From an uncultured Pelagibacteraceae bacterium (GTDB lineage: Bacteria; Pseudomonadota; Alphaproteobacteria; Pelagibacterales; Pelagibacteraceae), in assembly GCA_902593285.1 (NCBI GenBank), contig CACJHW010000001.1, forward strand, positions 204,001 to 268,000: a stretch of 64,000 bases of DNA. The letters are read 5' to 3'. The position numbers were made by a program, and so were the translations under genes. Shown here piece after piece: positions 53,266-62,221 of the stretch. Below the pieces are notes generated by a model. That model searched no databases. It saw only the letters and a program-made list of their open reading frames with translations, and was not told the DNA's origin. Position 1 is the stretch's first letter; every line of letters starts with the position of its first letter.

Positions 53266-54556
53266 ATTAATTTTTACTTTAATTGTATTATTTTTTTTTA
53301 ACAACTGTTCATTTAACGAAAACTCCAGAATTTGGAAAAATAAAGAAAATAAATTAGAAACAGAAAAAAAAATAACAAAAGTTTTTGCAGAAGAAAATGA
53401 AAGTGTTTCAGAATTTAATCCAGATTTAAAATTAAATCTATCATCAATAAAAATAAATAATAAAAAAAATCACAACCTAAATGACTTAGGTTTACAAAAT
53501 TACAAAGGTGAATTCACAAAGATTGGTAACTTCAAATTTTCAAAGTTAGAGGAACTCAATCAATTAGATTTCAAACCGATTTTTTTGAACGATGGAATAA
53601 TATTTTTTGATAAAAAGGGTACTATTATAAGGTATGACAATAATCAGAAAGTTATTTGGAAAAAAAACCACTATTCAAAAGCTGAAAAGAAATTAAAACC
53701 AAAGCTTAATTTTTTAGTAGAGGGTCAAAATCTTTTAGTGGCCGATAATATATCAAAATATTATTCCTTGAATGTTAGCACTGGAGAACTAAATTGGTCA
53801 AAAAATAATGATTATCCATTTAATTCAAATATTAAAAAGCATAAAGATAAAATATTTGTTGTCGATTATAAAAATACTTTGAGATGTTATAAAATTAAAG
53901 ATGGTTCTGAATGCTGGTATTTAAAAACTGATGATTCATTCACAATTTCAAATATTAAATACTCTTTAATTATCTTAGACAATGATGTTGTTTTTAGTAA
54001 CTCCATAGGAGACATTACCGCTGTTGATATTGAAACTGGTCTAATTACTTGGCAAGTAACTACACAGAGTAGTTCAATAACAAATGAAACTTATAATTTT
54101 AAAACTTCTAAATTAGTATCAGATGGAAATTCAATATTTTTTTCTAATAATAAAAACCAATTTTATTCAATTGATTTTAAAACAGGTACTACTAATTGGA
54201 TAAACGAAGTTAATTCAAATATTCAACCTATATTAGTTGGAAGTCTAATTTTAACAATTTCAAATGAAGGTTATTTATATTTAATTGATAAAGACAAAGG
54301 CAATATAGTTAGAATTACGGATCTATTTCTGAATTACAAATCAGAAAAAAGAAAAAACATTTATCCTATTGGTTTTGTGATTGGTGACAAAAATTTATTT
54401 TTAACTAATTCAGATGGCAAAATAATAATAGCTAAGATCGAAGATGGAAAAATAATAAAAATTGAAAAAGTTTCTGGTGGATTAGTCTCTGAACCATTTA
54501 TATTTAATAACAATTTATATTTAGTGAGAAATGGTTCAATTTTACAATATAACTAA
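53258..54556 (+). CDS. bamB: BamB-like PQQ-propeller lipoprotein
   Basis: This 432-residue protein starts at GTG, with a short hydrophobic signal ending FFFNNCS; Cys17 would be the lipidated residue in an atypical lipobox. The rest forms WD/PQQ-like blades: repeats of the type YYSLNVSTGELNWSK, AVDIETGLITWQV, YSIDFKTGTTNWI and YLIDKDKGNIV. BamB helps the BAM complex insert outer-membrane proteins. Pairing with the YfgM-like gene supports the call. Confidence 0.78.
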   Translation: MNKLIFTLIVLFFFNNCSFNENSRIWKNKENKLETEKKITKVFAEENESVSEFNPDLKLNLSSIKINNKKNHNLNDLGLQNYKGEFTKIGNFKFSKLEELNQLDFKPIFLNDGIIFFDKKGTIIRYDNNQKVIWKKNHYSKAEKKLKPKLNFLVEGQNLLVADNISKYYSLNVSTGELNWSKNNDYPFNSNIKKHKDKIFVVDYKNTLRCYKIKDGSECWYLKTDDSFTISNIKYSLIILDNDVVFSNSIGDITAVDIETGLITWQVTTQSSSITNETYNFKTSKLVSDGNSIFFSNNKNQFYSIDFKTGTTNWINEVNSNIQPILVGSLILTISNEGYLYLIDKDKGNIVRITDLFLNYKSEKRKNIYPIGFVIGDKNLFLTNSDGKIIIAKIEDGKIIKIEKVSGGLVSEPFIFNNNLYLVRNGSILQYN

Positions 54557-54558
54557 AC

Positions 54559-54990
54559 ATGTTCCTAAAATTTTTAGAAAAGATTGGAAGAAAAAAAGTT
54601 GTATTAGATAGAGGACCTTCACATCCTAATTTTAAAGAAGCAAAGCCTTGGATGAACCGTTACTATATTTTAATGAGGCATCGACCTAAATGGTTTCCAT
54701 TCAATATATTAATTCATGAGATGCTAGCAGATGATCATGGAGAAGGAGTTCATAATCACACATTTCCTTATATCACTATAATTTTAAGAGGCGGTTATTG
54801 GGAAACATTAAGCACTGGTAAGTTTTGGCGTCCACCAGGGTATGTTGGATTTAGATCAGCGAATAATTTGCATCGAGTAGATTTGGAACCAGGAACTAAA
54901 CCATTAACTTTATTTATCTCAGGTCCATTTGGGCTAAGGAAAGGACCAAGATCAGAGTATGGTATCGACTTTAAAACTAAAAAAAATTGA
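54559..54990 (+). CDS. Small cupin-like protein of unknown function
   Basis: This 143-residue protein has a single beta-barrel pattern. The probable metal site is HGEGVHNHTFPY (two to three His, about residues 58-69), followed by IILRGGYWETL, a RPPGYVGF turn and a second His in NNLHRVDLEPG. This fits a metal-binding cupin, but no enzyme family is recognised. It lies between bamB and zapE with a 1-base overlap to the latter, with no signal peptide. Confidence 0.65.
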   Translation: MFLKFLEKIGRKKVVLDRGPSHPNFKEAKPWMNRYYILMRHRPKWFPFNILIHEMLADDHGEGVHNHTFPYITIILRGGYWETLSTGKFWRPPGYVGFRSANNLHRVDLEPGTKPLTLFISGPFGLRKGPRSEYGIDFKTKKN

Positions 54991-56045
54991 TGCCAAAAAA
55001 ATTTGAAAAAGAATTCATATCTTATTGTGAAAATCAAAATTTAGAAGTTAATCCTAATCAAATCGAAGTTCTTAAAAAATTAGATGATTACCATAATAGT
55101 AATTACAAATCATTTTTTACAAAATTATTTTCCAAACAAATAAATAAAAAAGGATTTTATTTATATGGTGGTGTAGGGGTTGGTAAAACAATGATTTTAA
55201 ACTTTTTTTATGATCATCTTCAAGAAAAAAAAATAAAAAAACATTTTAATGAATTTATGTTAGGTTTTCATGATTTTGTCCATGAGCAAAAAGAAAAAAA
55301 TGAGGAAAATGTAATCAATCAATTTGTTAAAAATTTAAAATCAAAAGCTTCATTAGTTTATTTCGATGAGTTCCAAGTAACAAACATTGTTGATGCAATG
55401 ATTTTAGGAAAACTATTTGAACAAATATTTAAAGAAGATATTAAAATTATTCTTACTTCAAACACTAAAATTTCAGAACTTTATAAAGAAGGTCTTCAAC
55501 GTGAACAATTTATGCCTTTTATAAAAATAATGGAAGATCAATCAATCGAGTATGAATTAAAAATTGAGGATGATTATAGAAAATCTAATAATAATCAAGA
55601 ACAAAGATATTTTTTTCCACTTAATCAAGAAACCAATTTTAAGATTAACAAATTTTTTAGAACTATAACAAAGGATAAAAAACAATCTTCAATAAAAATT
55701 AATGTGAAGGGAAGAGAATTTAGAATAGAAAACTTTTACGAGGGAATTATTAGATGTGACTTTAATCAACTTTGTGATCAAAATTTAGGAGCGGAGGATT
55801 ATTTAGAAATTATTAAAAACTGTAAATTTATGGTAATAGATCAAATACCTCAATTTAATGATATAAATTCAAATCAACAACAACGTTTTATCACTTTGTT
55901 AGATGTAATTTATGATAAAAATATTTCATTAGCAGTTTCAGCTGATCTAAATTTAGATCAATTTACCTCTTCAAGATTGCTAGAAAAACCATTTAAACGA
56001 ACCATTAGTCGTTTGTATGAGCTTACATCGAAGGAGTATAATTAA
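54990..56045 (+). CDS. zapE: Cell division protein ZapE (AFG1-like ATPase)
   Basis: This 351-residue P-loop ATPase has Walker A YGGVGVGKT at about 59-67 and Walker B LVYFDEFQVTN, with a sensor stretch IILTSNTKISELYKEGLQR. ZapE modulates the Z-ring during constriction. The ATG at 54990, formed in TGATG with the preceding stop, is preferred to TTG 54987. Confidence 0.9.
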   Translation: MPKKFEKEFISYCENQNLEVNPNQIEVLKKLDDYHNSNYKSFFTKLFSKQINKKGFYLYGGVGVGKTMILNFFYDHLQEKKIKKHFNEFMLGFHDFVHEQKEKNEENVINQFVKNLKSKASLVYFDEFQVTNIVDAMILGKLFEQIFKEDIKIILTSNTKISELYKEGLQREQFMPFIKIMEDQSIEYELKIEDDYRKSNNNQEQRYFFPLNQETNFKINKFFRTITKDKKQSSIKINVKGREFRIENFYEGIIRCDFNQLCDQNLGAEDYLEIIKNCKFMVIDQIPQFNDINSNQQQRFITLLDVIYDKNISLAVSADLNLDQFTSSRLLEKPFKRTISRLYELTSKEYN

Positions 56046-56464
56046 TGAAACAAGAATTTTTTAATCTTCAAATTAAGACTAATGGTCAAAAGTTATATGA
56101 GTTTACTAATGATACAATTGATTGGATTGGTCAAAAAAACTTTAAAAATGGTATTCTTAATTTAAGTATTCAGCACACAAGCGCCTCATTAATTGTTCAA
56201 GAAAATGCAGATCCAGATGTACAAACAGATTTAATAAATTATTTTGATAAATTAGCTCCTATGGATAACAAACTATATGTTCATACCACGGAGGGAAAAG
56301 ATGATATGCCCGCACATATTAAATCCGCATTAACAAATAATCAAATTTCTCTAAGTGTGAAAGATAGTGAGTTGTTGCTTGGAACTTGGCAGGGCATATA
56401 TTTATTTGAACACAGATTAGAGCCTCAAAAAAGAACTATAATTCATCATTTTATTGGGGAATAA
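56045..56464 (+). CDS. YjbQ family (UPF0047) protein
   Basis: This 139-residue single-domain protein has the UPF0047 signature IQHTSASLIVQENADPDVQ around 42-60, and TEGKDDMPAHIKSAL and GTWQGIYLFEHR with conserved His residues. The family is annotated as a secondary thiamine-phosphate synthase from complementation, and its true role is uncertain. It is coupled to zapE through TAATG. The convergent photolyase gene ends 8 bases later. Confidence 0.88.
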   Translation: MKQEFFNLQIKTNGQKLYEFTNDTIDWIGQKNFKNGILNLSIQHTSASLIVQENADPDVQTDLINYFDKLAPMDNKLYVHTTEGKDDMPAHIKSALTNNQISLSVKDSELLLGTWQGIYLFEHRLEPQKRTIIHHFIGE

Positions 56465-56472
56465 AATTAAAT

Positions 56473-57894
56473 TTATTTTTTCTTCAAAGATTGAAACGCT
56501 TCAAGAGCTGCAGCTCTAGCTTTTTTATGAACAACAATAGGGCTCGGGTAATCTTTGCCAATAATTGTTTTTATTGCTTCTTGATATTTTAATTCCATTT
56601 CCCATGGTTTATGAATAAATTTATTTGGAACATTTTTAAGTTCAGGAACCCATTTTTTTACATAATTGCCTTCTTTATCAAATTTTTCACCCTGAAGTAT
56701 TGGATTAAATATTCTGAAATAAGGTGCTGCATCTGCACCACAGCCAGCAACCCATTGCCATTGAGCAACATTATTTGCTTTGTTAAAATCTAGTAGACAA
56801 TTTCTAAAATGCTTCTCACCTTCAGTCCAATTAATTCTCAAGTGTTTGACTAAAAATGAACCAACAACCATTCTTATTCTATTATGCATCCATCCAGTCT
56901 CATATAATTCTCTCATACCTGCATCGACAATAGGATAACCGGTCATTCCTTTTTTCCATGCTTTTAAGAATTTCTCATTTTTTACCCAAGGGAATTTATC
57001 AAATTCTTTTCTAAAATTTCCTTTTAAGAATTCAGGGAAATAATTAATTAAACTATGTGAAAACTCTCTCCAACCAAGCTCATTAATATATTTTCTATAA
57101 CCAATTCCTTTTGATTTAATTTCAGAACATTTTTTCCAAATACTGCTTACATGAATTTGGCCATGTTTGATGTAAGGAGATAATTTAGAAGTTCCTTCAA
57201 CAGATGGTATATCTCGAGATGCTCCATAATCCTTAATTTTATTTTCAATTAAATTTTTAAGTATTTTTTTTGAGTCATTTTCTGAAACTTTCCAATATTT
57301 TTCAAATTTTTTATACCAATTTTTTTTTGGTAAAATATCCATTGGTTCAATACACTTTTTAAAATATGTAATCTTTTTTATTTTACTTTTAACAATATAA
57401 TTTTTGCTTGGTGGTTGATTTAAATAAACTTGCTCCGCATTTCTCCAAAAAGGGGTAAACACTTTAAATGGAGTTCCATCATTTTTTGTTATCTCTTGAA
57501 ATTCATTCAAAATATTTCCTTTGAAATATTTATAATTGATTTCATTTTTAATAAATAAGTCACGTATTTTTTTTCCTTTAGCTATAACATCTGGCTCATA
57601 AATTTTATTCCAATAAACTGAAAGCTTATCCTTTTTATTAAATTTAGAAAAAATTTCTAATTCATCACCCTTTACTATTTCAAGATTAATTTTATAATCT
57701 GATAATTCTTTTTTTAAAGTTTCTAGAGATTTAAAAACCCACCATTTTTGAGCTTCTCTTTTGTTGTCAAAATCATTATTATTATAAATATATAATGCAA
57801 TTACATTATCATGATTTTGTGTTGCAAAAGATAAAGCAGGATTATTTTCAATTCTAAAATCCTCTCTTATCCAAAAAATACCTGTGCTACTCAT
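56473..57894 (-). CDS. phrB: Deoxyribodipyrimidine photolyase
   Basis: This 473-residue flavoprotein repairs UV-induced pyrimidine dimers with blue light. It has an N-terminal antenna-binding Rossmann domain (GIFWIREDFRIENNPALSFA) and a C-terminal FAD domain with WREFSHSLINYFPEF, GYPIVDAGMRELYETGWMHNR and NVAQWQWVAGCGADAAP. The last two include the FAD-binding and electron-transfer Trp segments. It fits surface-ocean life. It follows the ammonia-lyase gene by 4 bases on the same strand. Confidence 0.95.
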   Translation of the reverse strand: MSSTGIFWIREDFRIENNPALSFATQNHDNVIALYIYNNNDFDNKREAQKWWVFKSLETLKKELSDYKINLEIVKGDELEIFSKFNKKDKLSVYWNKIYEPDVIAKGKKIRDLFIKNEINYKYFKGNILNEFQEITKNDGTPFKVFTPFWRNAEQVYLNQPPSKNYIVKSKIKKITYFKKCIEPMDILPKKNWYKKFEKYWKVSENDSKKILKNLIENKIKDYGASRDIPSVEGTSKLSPYIKHGQIHVSSIWKKCSEIKSKGIGYRKYINELGWREFSHSLINYFPEFLKGNFRKEFDKFPWVKNEKFLKAWKKGMTGYPIVDAGMRELYETGWMHNRIRMVVGSFLVKHLRINWTEGEKHFRNCLLDFNKANNVAQWQWVAGCGADAAPYFRIFNPILQGEKFDKEGNYVKKWVPELKNVPNKFIHKPWEMELKYQEAIKTIIGKDYPSPIVVHKKARAAALEAFQSLKKK

Positions 57895-57898
57895 TGGT

Positions 57899-59029
57899 TT
57901 AATTTTGGTTAATTAACTTTTGATACATTTCTTGATCAGTATCTCCCTCACAACCAAAGACCAAAACATTAGATTTTTCATTTAGATCTAATTTTTCTTT
58001 AATTGCTTGATCTTCACAACTTGTAATTAGACTGATTACGCCAGGTGCCGAGTTTTCTCCTGCAATTATTGTATCATCACTAAAGCTTGAATTTCCAAGT
58101 AGTTTCATAGTTTTTGCAACATCATCATCTGGTAAACTAACACAATGTTTAACGGAATTTTTGAGTATTTCCCATGGGACCAATGATACTTCACCACAAG
58201 ACATACCACCCATTAAGCTTTCTCTTTTAATATCTATTTTTTCTATTTTTCCAGTTTTAATGCTTTCCATTACACACGCAGCACTATCGGGCTCAACAAC
58301 TATAATTGTTGGAACATAGTCCAAATACCTTGCAATACCTGCAACCATGGCAGCAGCCATGCCACCAACGCCAGCCTGTAAAATAATGTGAGTTATTTTC
58401 TCTTCCTGGATTTGATTAGTTATCTCCTTCATCATTACCGTATAACCTGCCATTGTATACTTGGGGACGACCATATAATCTTTCCAAGCAACATCCTGAA
58501 CTATTTGCCAGTTATTTTCAGTAGACTGTTTTATGCATTCCATCAAAGATTTTTCATAATTACCTTTTACTTTTACTACATCTGCTCCAAGTGCGGCCAT
58601 AGCTTTGCCTCTTGCATCACTTACAAATTCACTAATGAATATTTTACAGCTTAGACCTAATCTTTTAGCACCCCAGGCAACTGATCTTCCATGATTGCCA
58701 GCAGTAGCTGTTGCTACCACTATATCTTTATTTCCTTTGGTTACTTTTTCTACCGCATAAGCTCCGCCTAAAGCTTTAAAAGATTTTAAATCAAATCTTT
58801 TATTTTCATCTTTATAAAAAATTTTATTTAAATTTAATTCTTTTGAAAGTTTATTTAAAGACAGTAATGGAGTAGGAGAATAACCTTTCCACTCAGAAAT
58901 ACTCTTATAAGCATCATCAATTTCTTCTGAGGTTAAAGAATTAAGAATTTCTTTTTTGTTAAATGAGTAATTTTTATTGTCTGTAAATTCCGTGTATTTC
59001 CATTGATGACCGTTAGATAATATAGTCAT
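57899..59029 (-). CDS. Diaminopropionate ammonia-lyase-like PLP enzyme
   Basis: This 376-residue fold-type II PLP enzyme follows Escherichia coli YgeX closely: GYSPTPLLSL, the PLP Lys in FDLKSFKALGGAYA, the glycine loop QAGVGGMAAA, VEPDSAACV and CEGDTDQEMY. DAPAL converts 2,3-diaminopropionate to pyruvate and two ammonia. Where YgeX has a catalytic Asp in TTTDGNHG, this protein has Ala in TATAGNHG. Substrate or stereo-preference may therefore differ. It neighbours a glutamine-synthetase-type gene that could re-use the ammonia. Confidence 0.82.
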   Translation of the reverse strand: MTILSNGHQWKYTEFTDNKNYSFNKKEILNSLTSEEIDDAYKSISEWKGYSPTPLLSLNKLSKELNLNKIFYKDENKRFDLKSFKALGGAYAVEKVTKGNKDIVVATATAGNHGRSVAWGAKRLGLSCKIFISEFVSDARGKAMAALGADVVKVKGNYEKSLMECIKQSTENNWQIVQDVAWKDYMVVPKYTMAGYTVMMKEITNQIQEEKITHIILQAGVGGMAAAMVAGIARYLDYVPTIIVVEPDSAACVMESIKTGKIEKIDIKRESLMGGMSCGEVSLVPWEILKNSVKHCVSLPDDDVAKTMKLLGNSSFSDDTIIAGENSAPGVISLITSCEDQAIKEKLDLNEKSNVLVFGCEGDTDQEMYQKLINQN

Positions 59030-59032
59030 GTA

Positions 59033-60358
59033 CTAACAATCTAAAGTATTATCTTTTTCCCACTTTGTAACATCTTTTGTTTTATCAAAACTATCTTTTG
59101 ATTTGAATTCATTCATTTCTGAACTTCTTAACTTTATGTAACTTTCAATAACATCTTTGCCAAAAGCATCATTCATATCTTTATTATTTTTTAATAAATT
59201 TAATGATTGTGCAAGTTCATCAGGCAGTTTAGGTAAGTTGGGATATTTATGATGATCTTCATACATATTACAATCCAAAGGTTTACCTGGATCAACTTTG
59301 TTTTTTAAACCATATAGACCAGCTGCTAAAACACTTGCTTGCAATAAGTAAGGATTAGCAGAACCATCCATTAATCTTAATTCAAATCTTCCAGGATCAG
59401 GTATTCTTATCATGTGTGTTCGATTATTACCTGTGTAAGAAATACTACTCGGTGACCAAGATGCTCCAGATTTTGTAGGTGGTGCATTTATTCTTCTGTA
59501 ACTATTGATCGTTGGGTTAAAAAATGCAGATAAAGATGATGCATTTTGAATTACTCCACCTAAAAAATTATAAGCCATTTTACTTAAACCAAGTTTATCT
59601 TTATTGTCTAAGAATTTATTTTTACCACCTTGCCAAACTGATACGTGAGCATGACACCCATTGCCGGTTAAATTTCCAAATGGTTTAGGCATAAATGTTG
59701 CTCTTAATCCGTGCTTTTCTGCTATTGTTTTTACCATAAACTTAAAAAATGCATGTCTATCTGCAGTTTTTAGACAATCTGAGTAATCCCAATTCATTTC
59801 AAATTGTCCATTAGCGTCTTCATGATCGTTTTGATAAGGGCCCCATCCCATTTCAATCATACAGTCACAAATTTCTTTAATTAAATCATACCTTCTCATT
59901 AATGCAGATTGGTCATAACATGGTTTTGATTGTGTATCTTTTGGATCTGCTATTGAGTTGCCATCAGGTGAAATCAAAAAATATTCACACTCAACACCTG
60001 ATTTCATTGTTAAATTTTGTTTTTTAAGTTTTTTTATCTGATTTTTTAACATTACTCTGGGAGATGCATCTACTGGTTTACCATTCATCCATAAATCAGA
60101 TGCTAACCATCCAACTTCTTTGTTCCAAGGTAATTGAATTAAACTATCTGGGTCTGGAATACCAAACATATCACTATCTGCAGGTGACATATCTAACCAA
60201 GCTGCAAAACCAGCAAATCCCGCTCCTGCAGTTTCCATTTCTTTAATAGCATGAGCAGGAACTAATTTTGATCTTAGTACACCAAAAAGATCAACAAAAC
60301 TTATTAAGAAGTATTTTATTTTTTTTTGTTTTGCAATTTTAAATAAGTTTTTAGCCAT
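59033..60358 (-). CDS. Type III glutamine synthetase relative (GlnT) or gamma-glutamylmethylamide synthetase (GmaS)
   Basis: This 441-residue protein begins at ATG 60358 (an upstream GTG at 60373 is possible). It has YFLISFVDLFGVLRSKLVPA, the metal/ATP-site GVECEYFLISPDG, NDHEDANGQFEMNW, GNGCHAHVSVW and PGRFELRLMDGSANPYL. GlnT makes glutamine from ammonia; GmaS makes gamma-glutamylmethylamide from methylamine. They are close homologues and I cannot separate them here. A FMN glutamate-synthase-domain gene and an ammonium transporter sit nearby, as in both glx/glnT and methylamine clusters. Confidence 0.85.
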   Translation of the reverse strand: MAKNLFKIAKQKKIKYFLISFVDLFGVLRSKLVPAHAIKEMETAGAGFAGFAAWLDMSPADSDMFGIPDPDSLIQLPWNKEVGWLASDLWMNGKPVDASPRVMLKNQIKKLKKQNLTMKSGVECEYFLISPDGNSIADPKDTQSKPCYDQSALMRRYDLIKEICDCMIEMGWGPYQNDHEDANGQFEMNWDYSDCLKTADRHAFFKFMVKTIAEKHGLRATFMPKPFGNLTGNGCHAHVSVWQGGKNKFLDNKDKLGLSKMAYNFLGGVIQNASSLSAFFNPTINSYRRINAPPTKSGASWSPSSISYTGNNRTHMIRIPDPGRFELRLMDGSANPYLLQASVLAAGLYGLKNKVDPGKPLDCNMYEDHHKYPNLPKLPDELAQSLNLLKNNKDMNDAFGKDVIESYIKLRSSEMNEFKSKDSFDKTKDVTKWEKDNTLDC

Positions 60359-60375
60359 TTCTAAGGCTACCACAA

Positions 60376-60528
60376 TTATTTGAAAAATGAAAAGATAGTT
60401 TCTTTATAATAAATAAAATTAACTACAATTATAAGAATAATTGCAAGAATAACGCCATACTTTGCTTTTGGAAAAACTACACCTCTCATTTTACTCGGTC
60501 TTAGATGTTCGTTTTTGTTTTCACTCAT
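60376..60528 (-). CDS. 50-residue single-pass membrane protein
   Basis: ATG at 60528 opens 50 codons ending 17 bases before the GlnT/GmaS ATG. The protein has a charged N-terminus (MSENKNEHLRPSKMRG) and one hydrophobic helix at about 26-41 (VILAIILIIVVNFIYY). The layout of a polar head plus one clean helix, and tight spacing to the synthetase, support a real gene. No family is recognised. A terminator lies immediately upstream. Confidence 0.6.
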   Translation of the reverse strand: MSENKNEHLRPSKMRGVVFPKAKYGVILAIILIIVVNFIYYKETIFSFFK

Positions 60529-60538
60529 TTAAATCATT

Positions 60539-60568
60539 AAAAAAGGGCGCTACAATTGTGTAGCGCCC
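60539..60568 (-). terminator. Intrinsic terminator downstream of the amt unit
   Basis: A perfect 10-base inverted repeat (gggcgctaca 60545-60554, tgtagcgccc 60559-60568) has a 4-base loop and, on the minus strand, six T residues at 60544-60539. It ends the amt and small-membrane-protein transcript and separates it from the 50-residue gene that starts 11 bases later. Confidence 0.92.
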
Positions 60569-60578
60569 AAATTTTATT

Positions 60579-60809
60579 TTACCATTCAGTAATATTACTT
60601 TTATGGTCGTTAGCACCGTGTCTTTTTCTGGATAATGCGTTCAGCTCATCACTTTCAGATTTGCTTGTAATCACAGTCCATCCTATCCACACAGCAATTA
60701 ACAAAAGAACTAGTATAAATTCACTAGATCCAGCTCCAGGATAAACCGATCCGCCAACTTCTTCGGCTGGTTTATTAAGATGATCTATCCAGTTTGATAC
60801 TGTTGCCAT
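60579..60809 (-). CDS. 76-residue single-pass membrane protein following Amt
   Basis: This 76-residue protein has a polar N-terminus, one helix at about 31-47 (FILVLLLIAVWIGWTVI) and a charged C-terminal tail (SKSESDELNALSRKRHG). A Shine-Dalgarno AAGGAG (60821-60816 on the minus strand) overlaps the amt stop codon, so translation is tied to the transporter. No family is recognised. It may be an Amt accessory subunit, which is inference from position. Confidence 0.72.
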   Translation of the reverse strand: MATVSNWIDHLNKPAEEVGGSVYPGAGSSEFILVLLLIAVWIGWTVITSKSESDELNALSRKRHGANDHKSNITEW

Positions 60810-60820
60810 ATTTTTCTCCT

Positions 60821-62221
60821 TTACCTGGTTGCTGATGAAACTGCTTTTTCGTCTTCTTTAGCACTTTCCATCATTTCATAGTCTAGTCCAGCTATTTCAA
60901 CTTCTCGCGGGATTCTTAATTTACCCATACCATTAAGAATTTTGGCGATGATATAGCCAGGTATTAATCCTAAAACAAAGAACATTATTATTGCTCCAAT
61001 AAATTGTCCTAGTGGATTAATTGTTGCATAAGTTGTTCCATCAAACATAGCTCCAACACTGTACCCAGATGAAGGATAACCATTTAAGACGAATCCACAA
61101 ATTACAAGACCTACAAAACCAGCATAACCATGTACAGCTACTGCACCAACTGCATCATCAATTTTGAACTTTCGTTCAACCCAGTAATGAAGTTTGTAGG
61201 CAATAACAACTCCGATCATACCAATAATCAATGCTTGAATTGGATGATATAAGTCGTTTCCTGCAGATGCACATATAATACCAGCAAGTCCACTTGAGTA
61301 AGTCCAGAAAGGATCACCTTTAGCAATAACATATCCAGCCAATAAACCTCCTGACAATGACATCAAAAAGTTCATTGTAATTCCACTTAACGTAGTAGGT
61401 GTTAAATAGATATTAGTTGCTGTCCAGAATGATATACCTTCCATGCCATACTCTGGGCCCAGATCATATATTGGAACGTTACAAGCCGCATAAAATCCCC
61501 AAAATCCGGTATAAATTAAGAACAATCCAATTGTTACTAACCAAGGATTTCGTGGACCAATGTTTCTTGGCTCACCACTTGATGAAAATTTTCCAATTCT
61601 TGGACCTAAAACCATAAGTACACCTAAGGCAAATCCACCAGCAATAGCGTGAATTACACCTGATGCATATGCATCATGATAACCTAGGATTTTAAGCATC
61701 CAACCATCAAAGTGCCATCCCCATGACGCGTCTATTGACCAGAAAACAGATCCTATTGCAATTGCCAAAACTCCAAATGCAAAAGTTGTAATTCTTTCAA
61801 TAACTGCACCCGAAACTATAGAAGCTGCGGTCCATGAAAATAAAAGGAATGCTGCCCAGAACACACCCATTATATGGTCGTTAAGATTGATTGCCATAAG
61901 AGCATTTGTAGGATTAGCAAGATCATTTCCTCCAAATCCTCCACCTAGTACAAGCCCTGTACTTTCTGTCATTATTGACGGAGCTAATCCAGGTCCAGTT
62001 GGAAAAGCCCAATAAATCCACCAACCAAACAAAAACCAAGTTACTGTTACCAATGGTATCAGCATTGTGTTTTTCATAAGAGTATGTTGATGGTGTTTGT
62101 ATCTTGAAGCTCCAACCTCATACATACAGAAACCAACGTGAATCAAAAACATTAGTACTACTGTTGTCCAGTAGTAAAATTCTGTAAATATCGTGGTAAG
62201 AGCACCTAACTGATCAGTCAT
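60821..62221 (-). CDS. amtB: Ammonium transporter (Amt family)
   Basis: This 466-residue protein has about eleven helices. The pore twin histidines are His191 (GVIHAIAGG) and His364 (AVAVHGYAG). The outer gate region and GLFLIYTGFWGFYAACN are as expected. It conducts ammonium (or methylammonium) into the cytoplasm. A Shine-Dalgarno GGAGAG precedes the ATG. No glnK regulator gene is adjacent, in contrast to the common glnK-amtB pair. The C-terminal tail is longer and charged (SAKEDEKAVSSATR). Confidence 0.93.
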   Translation of the reverse strand: MTDQLGALTTIFTEFYYWTTVVLMFLIHVGFCMYEVGASRYKHHQHTLMKNTMLIPLVTVTWFLFGWWIYWAFPTGPGLAPSIMTESTGLVLGGGFGGNDLANPTNALMAINLNDHIMGVFWAAFLLFSWTAASIVSGAVIERITTFAFGVLAIAIGSVFWSIDASWGWHFDGWMLKILGYHDAYASGVIHAIAGGFALGVLMVLGPRIGKFSSSGEPRNIGPRNPWLVTIGLFLIYTGFWGFYAACNVPIYDLGPEYGMEGISFWTATNIYLTPTTLSGITMNFLMSLSGGLLAGYVIAKGDPFWTYSSGLAGIICASAGNDLYHPIQALIIGMIGVVIAYKLHYWVERKFKIDDAVGAVAVHGYAGFVGLVICGFVLNGYPSSGYSVGAMFDGTTYATINPLGQFIGAIIMFFVLGLIPGYIIAKILNGMGKLRIPREVEIAGLDYEMMESAKEDEKAVSSATR

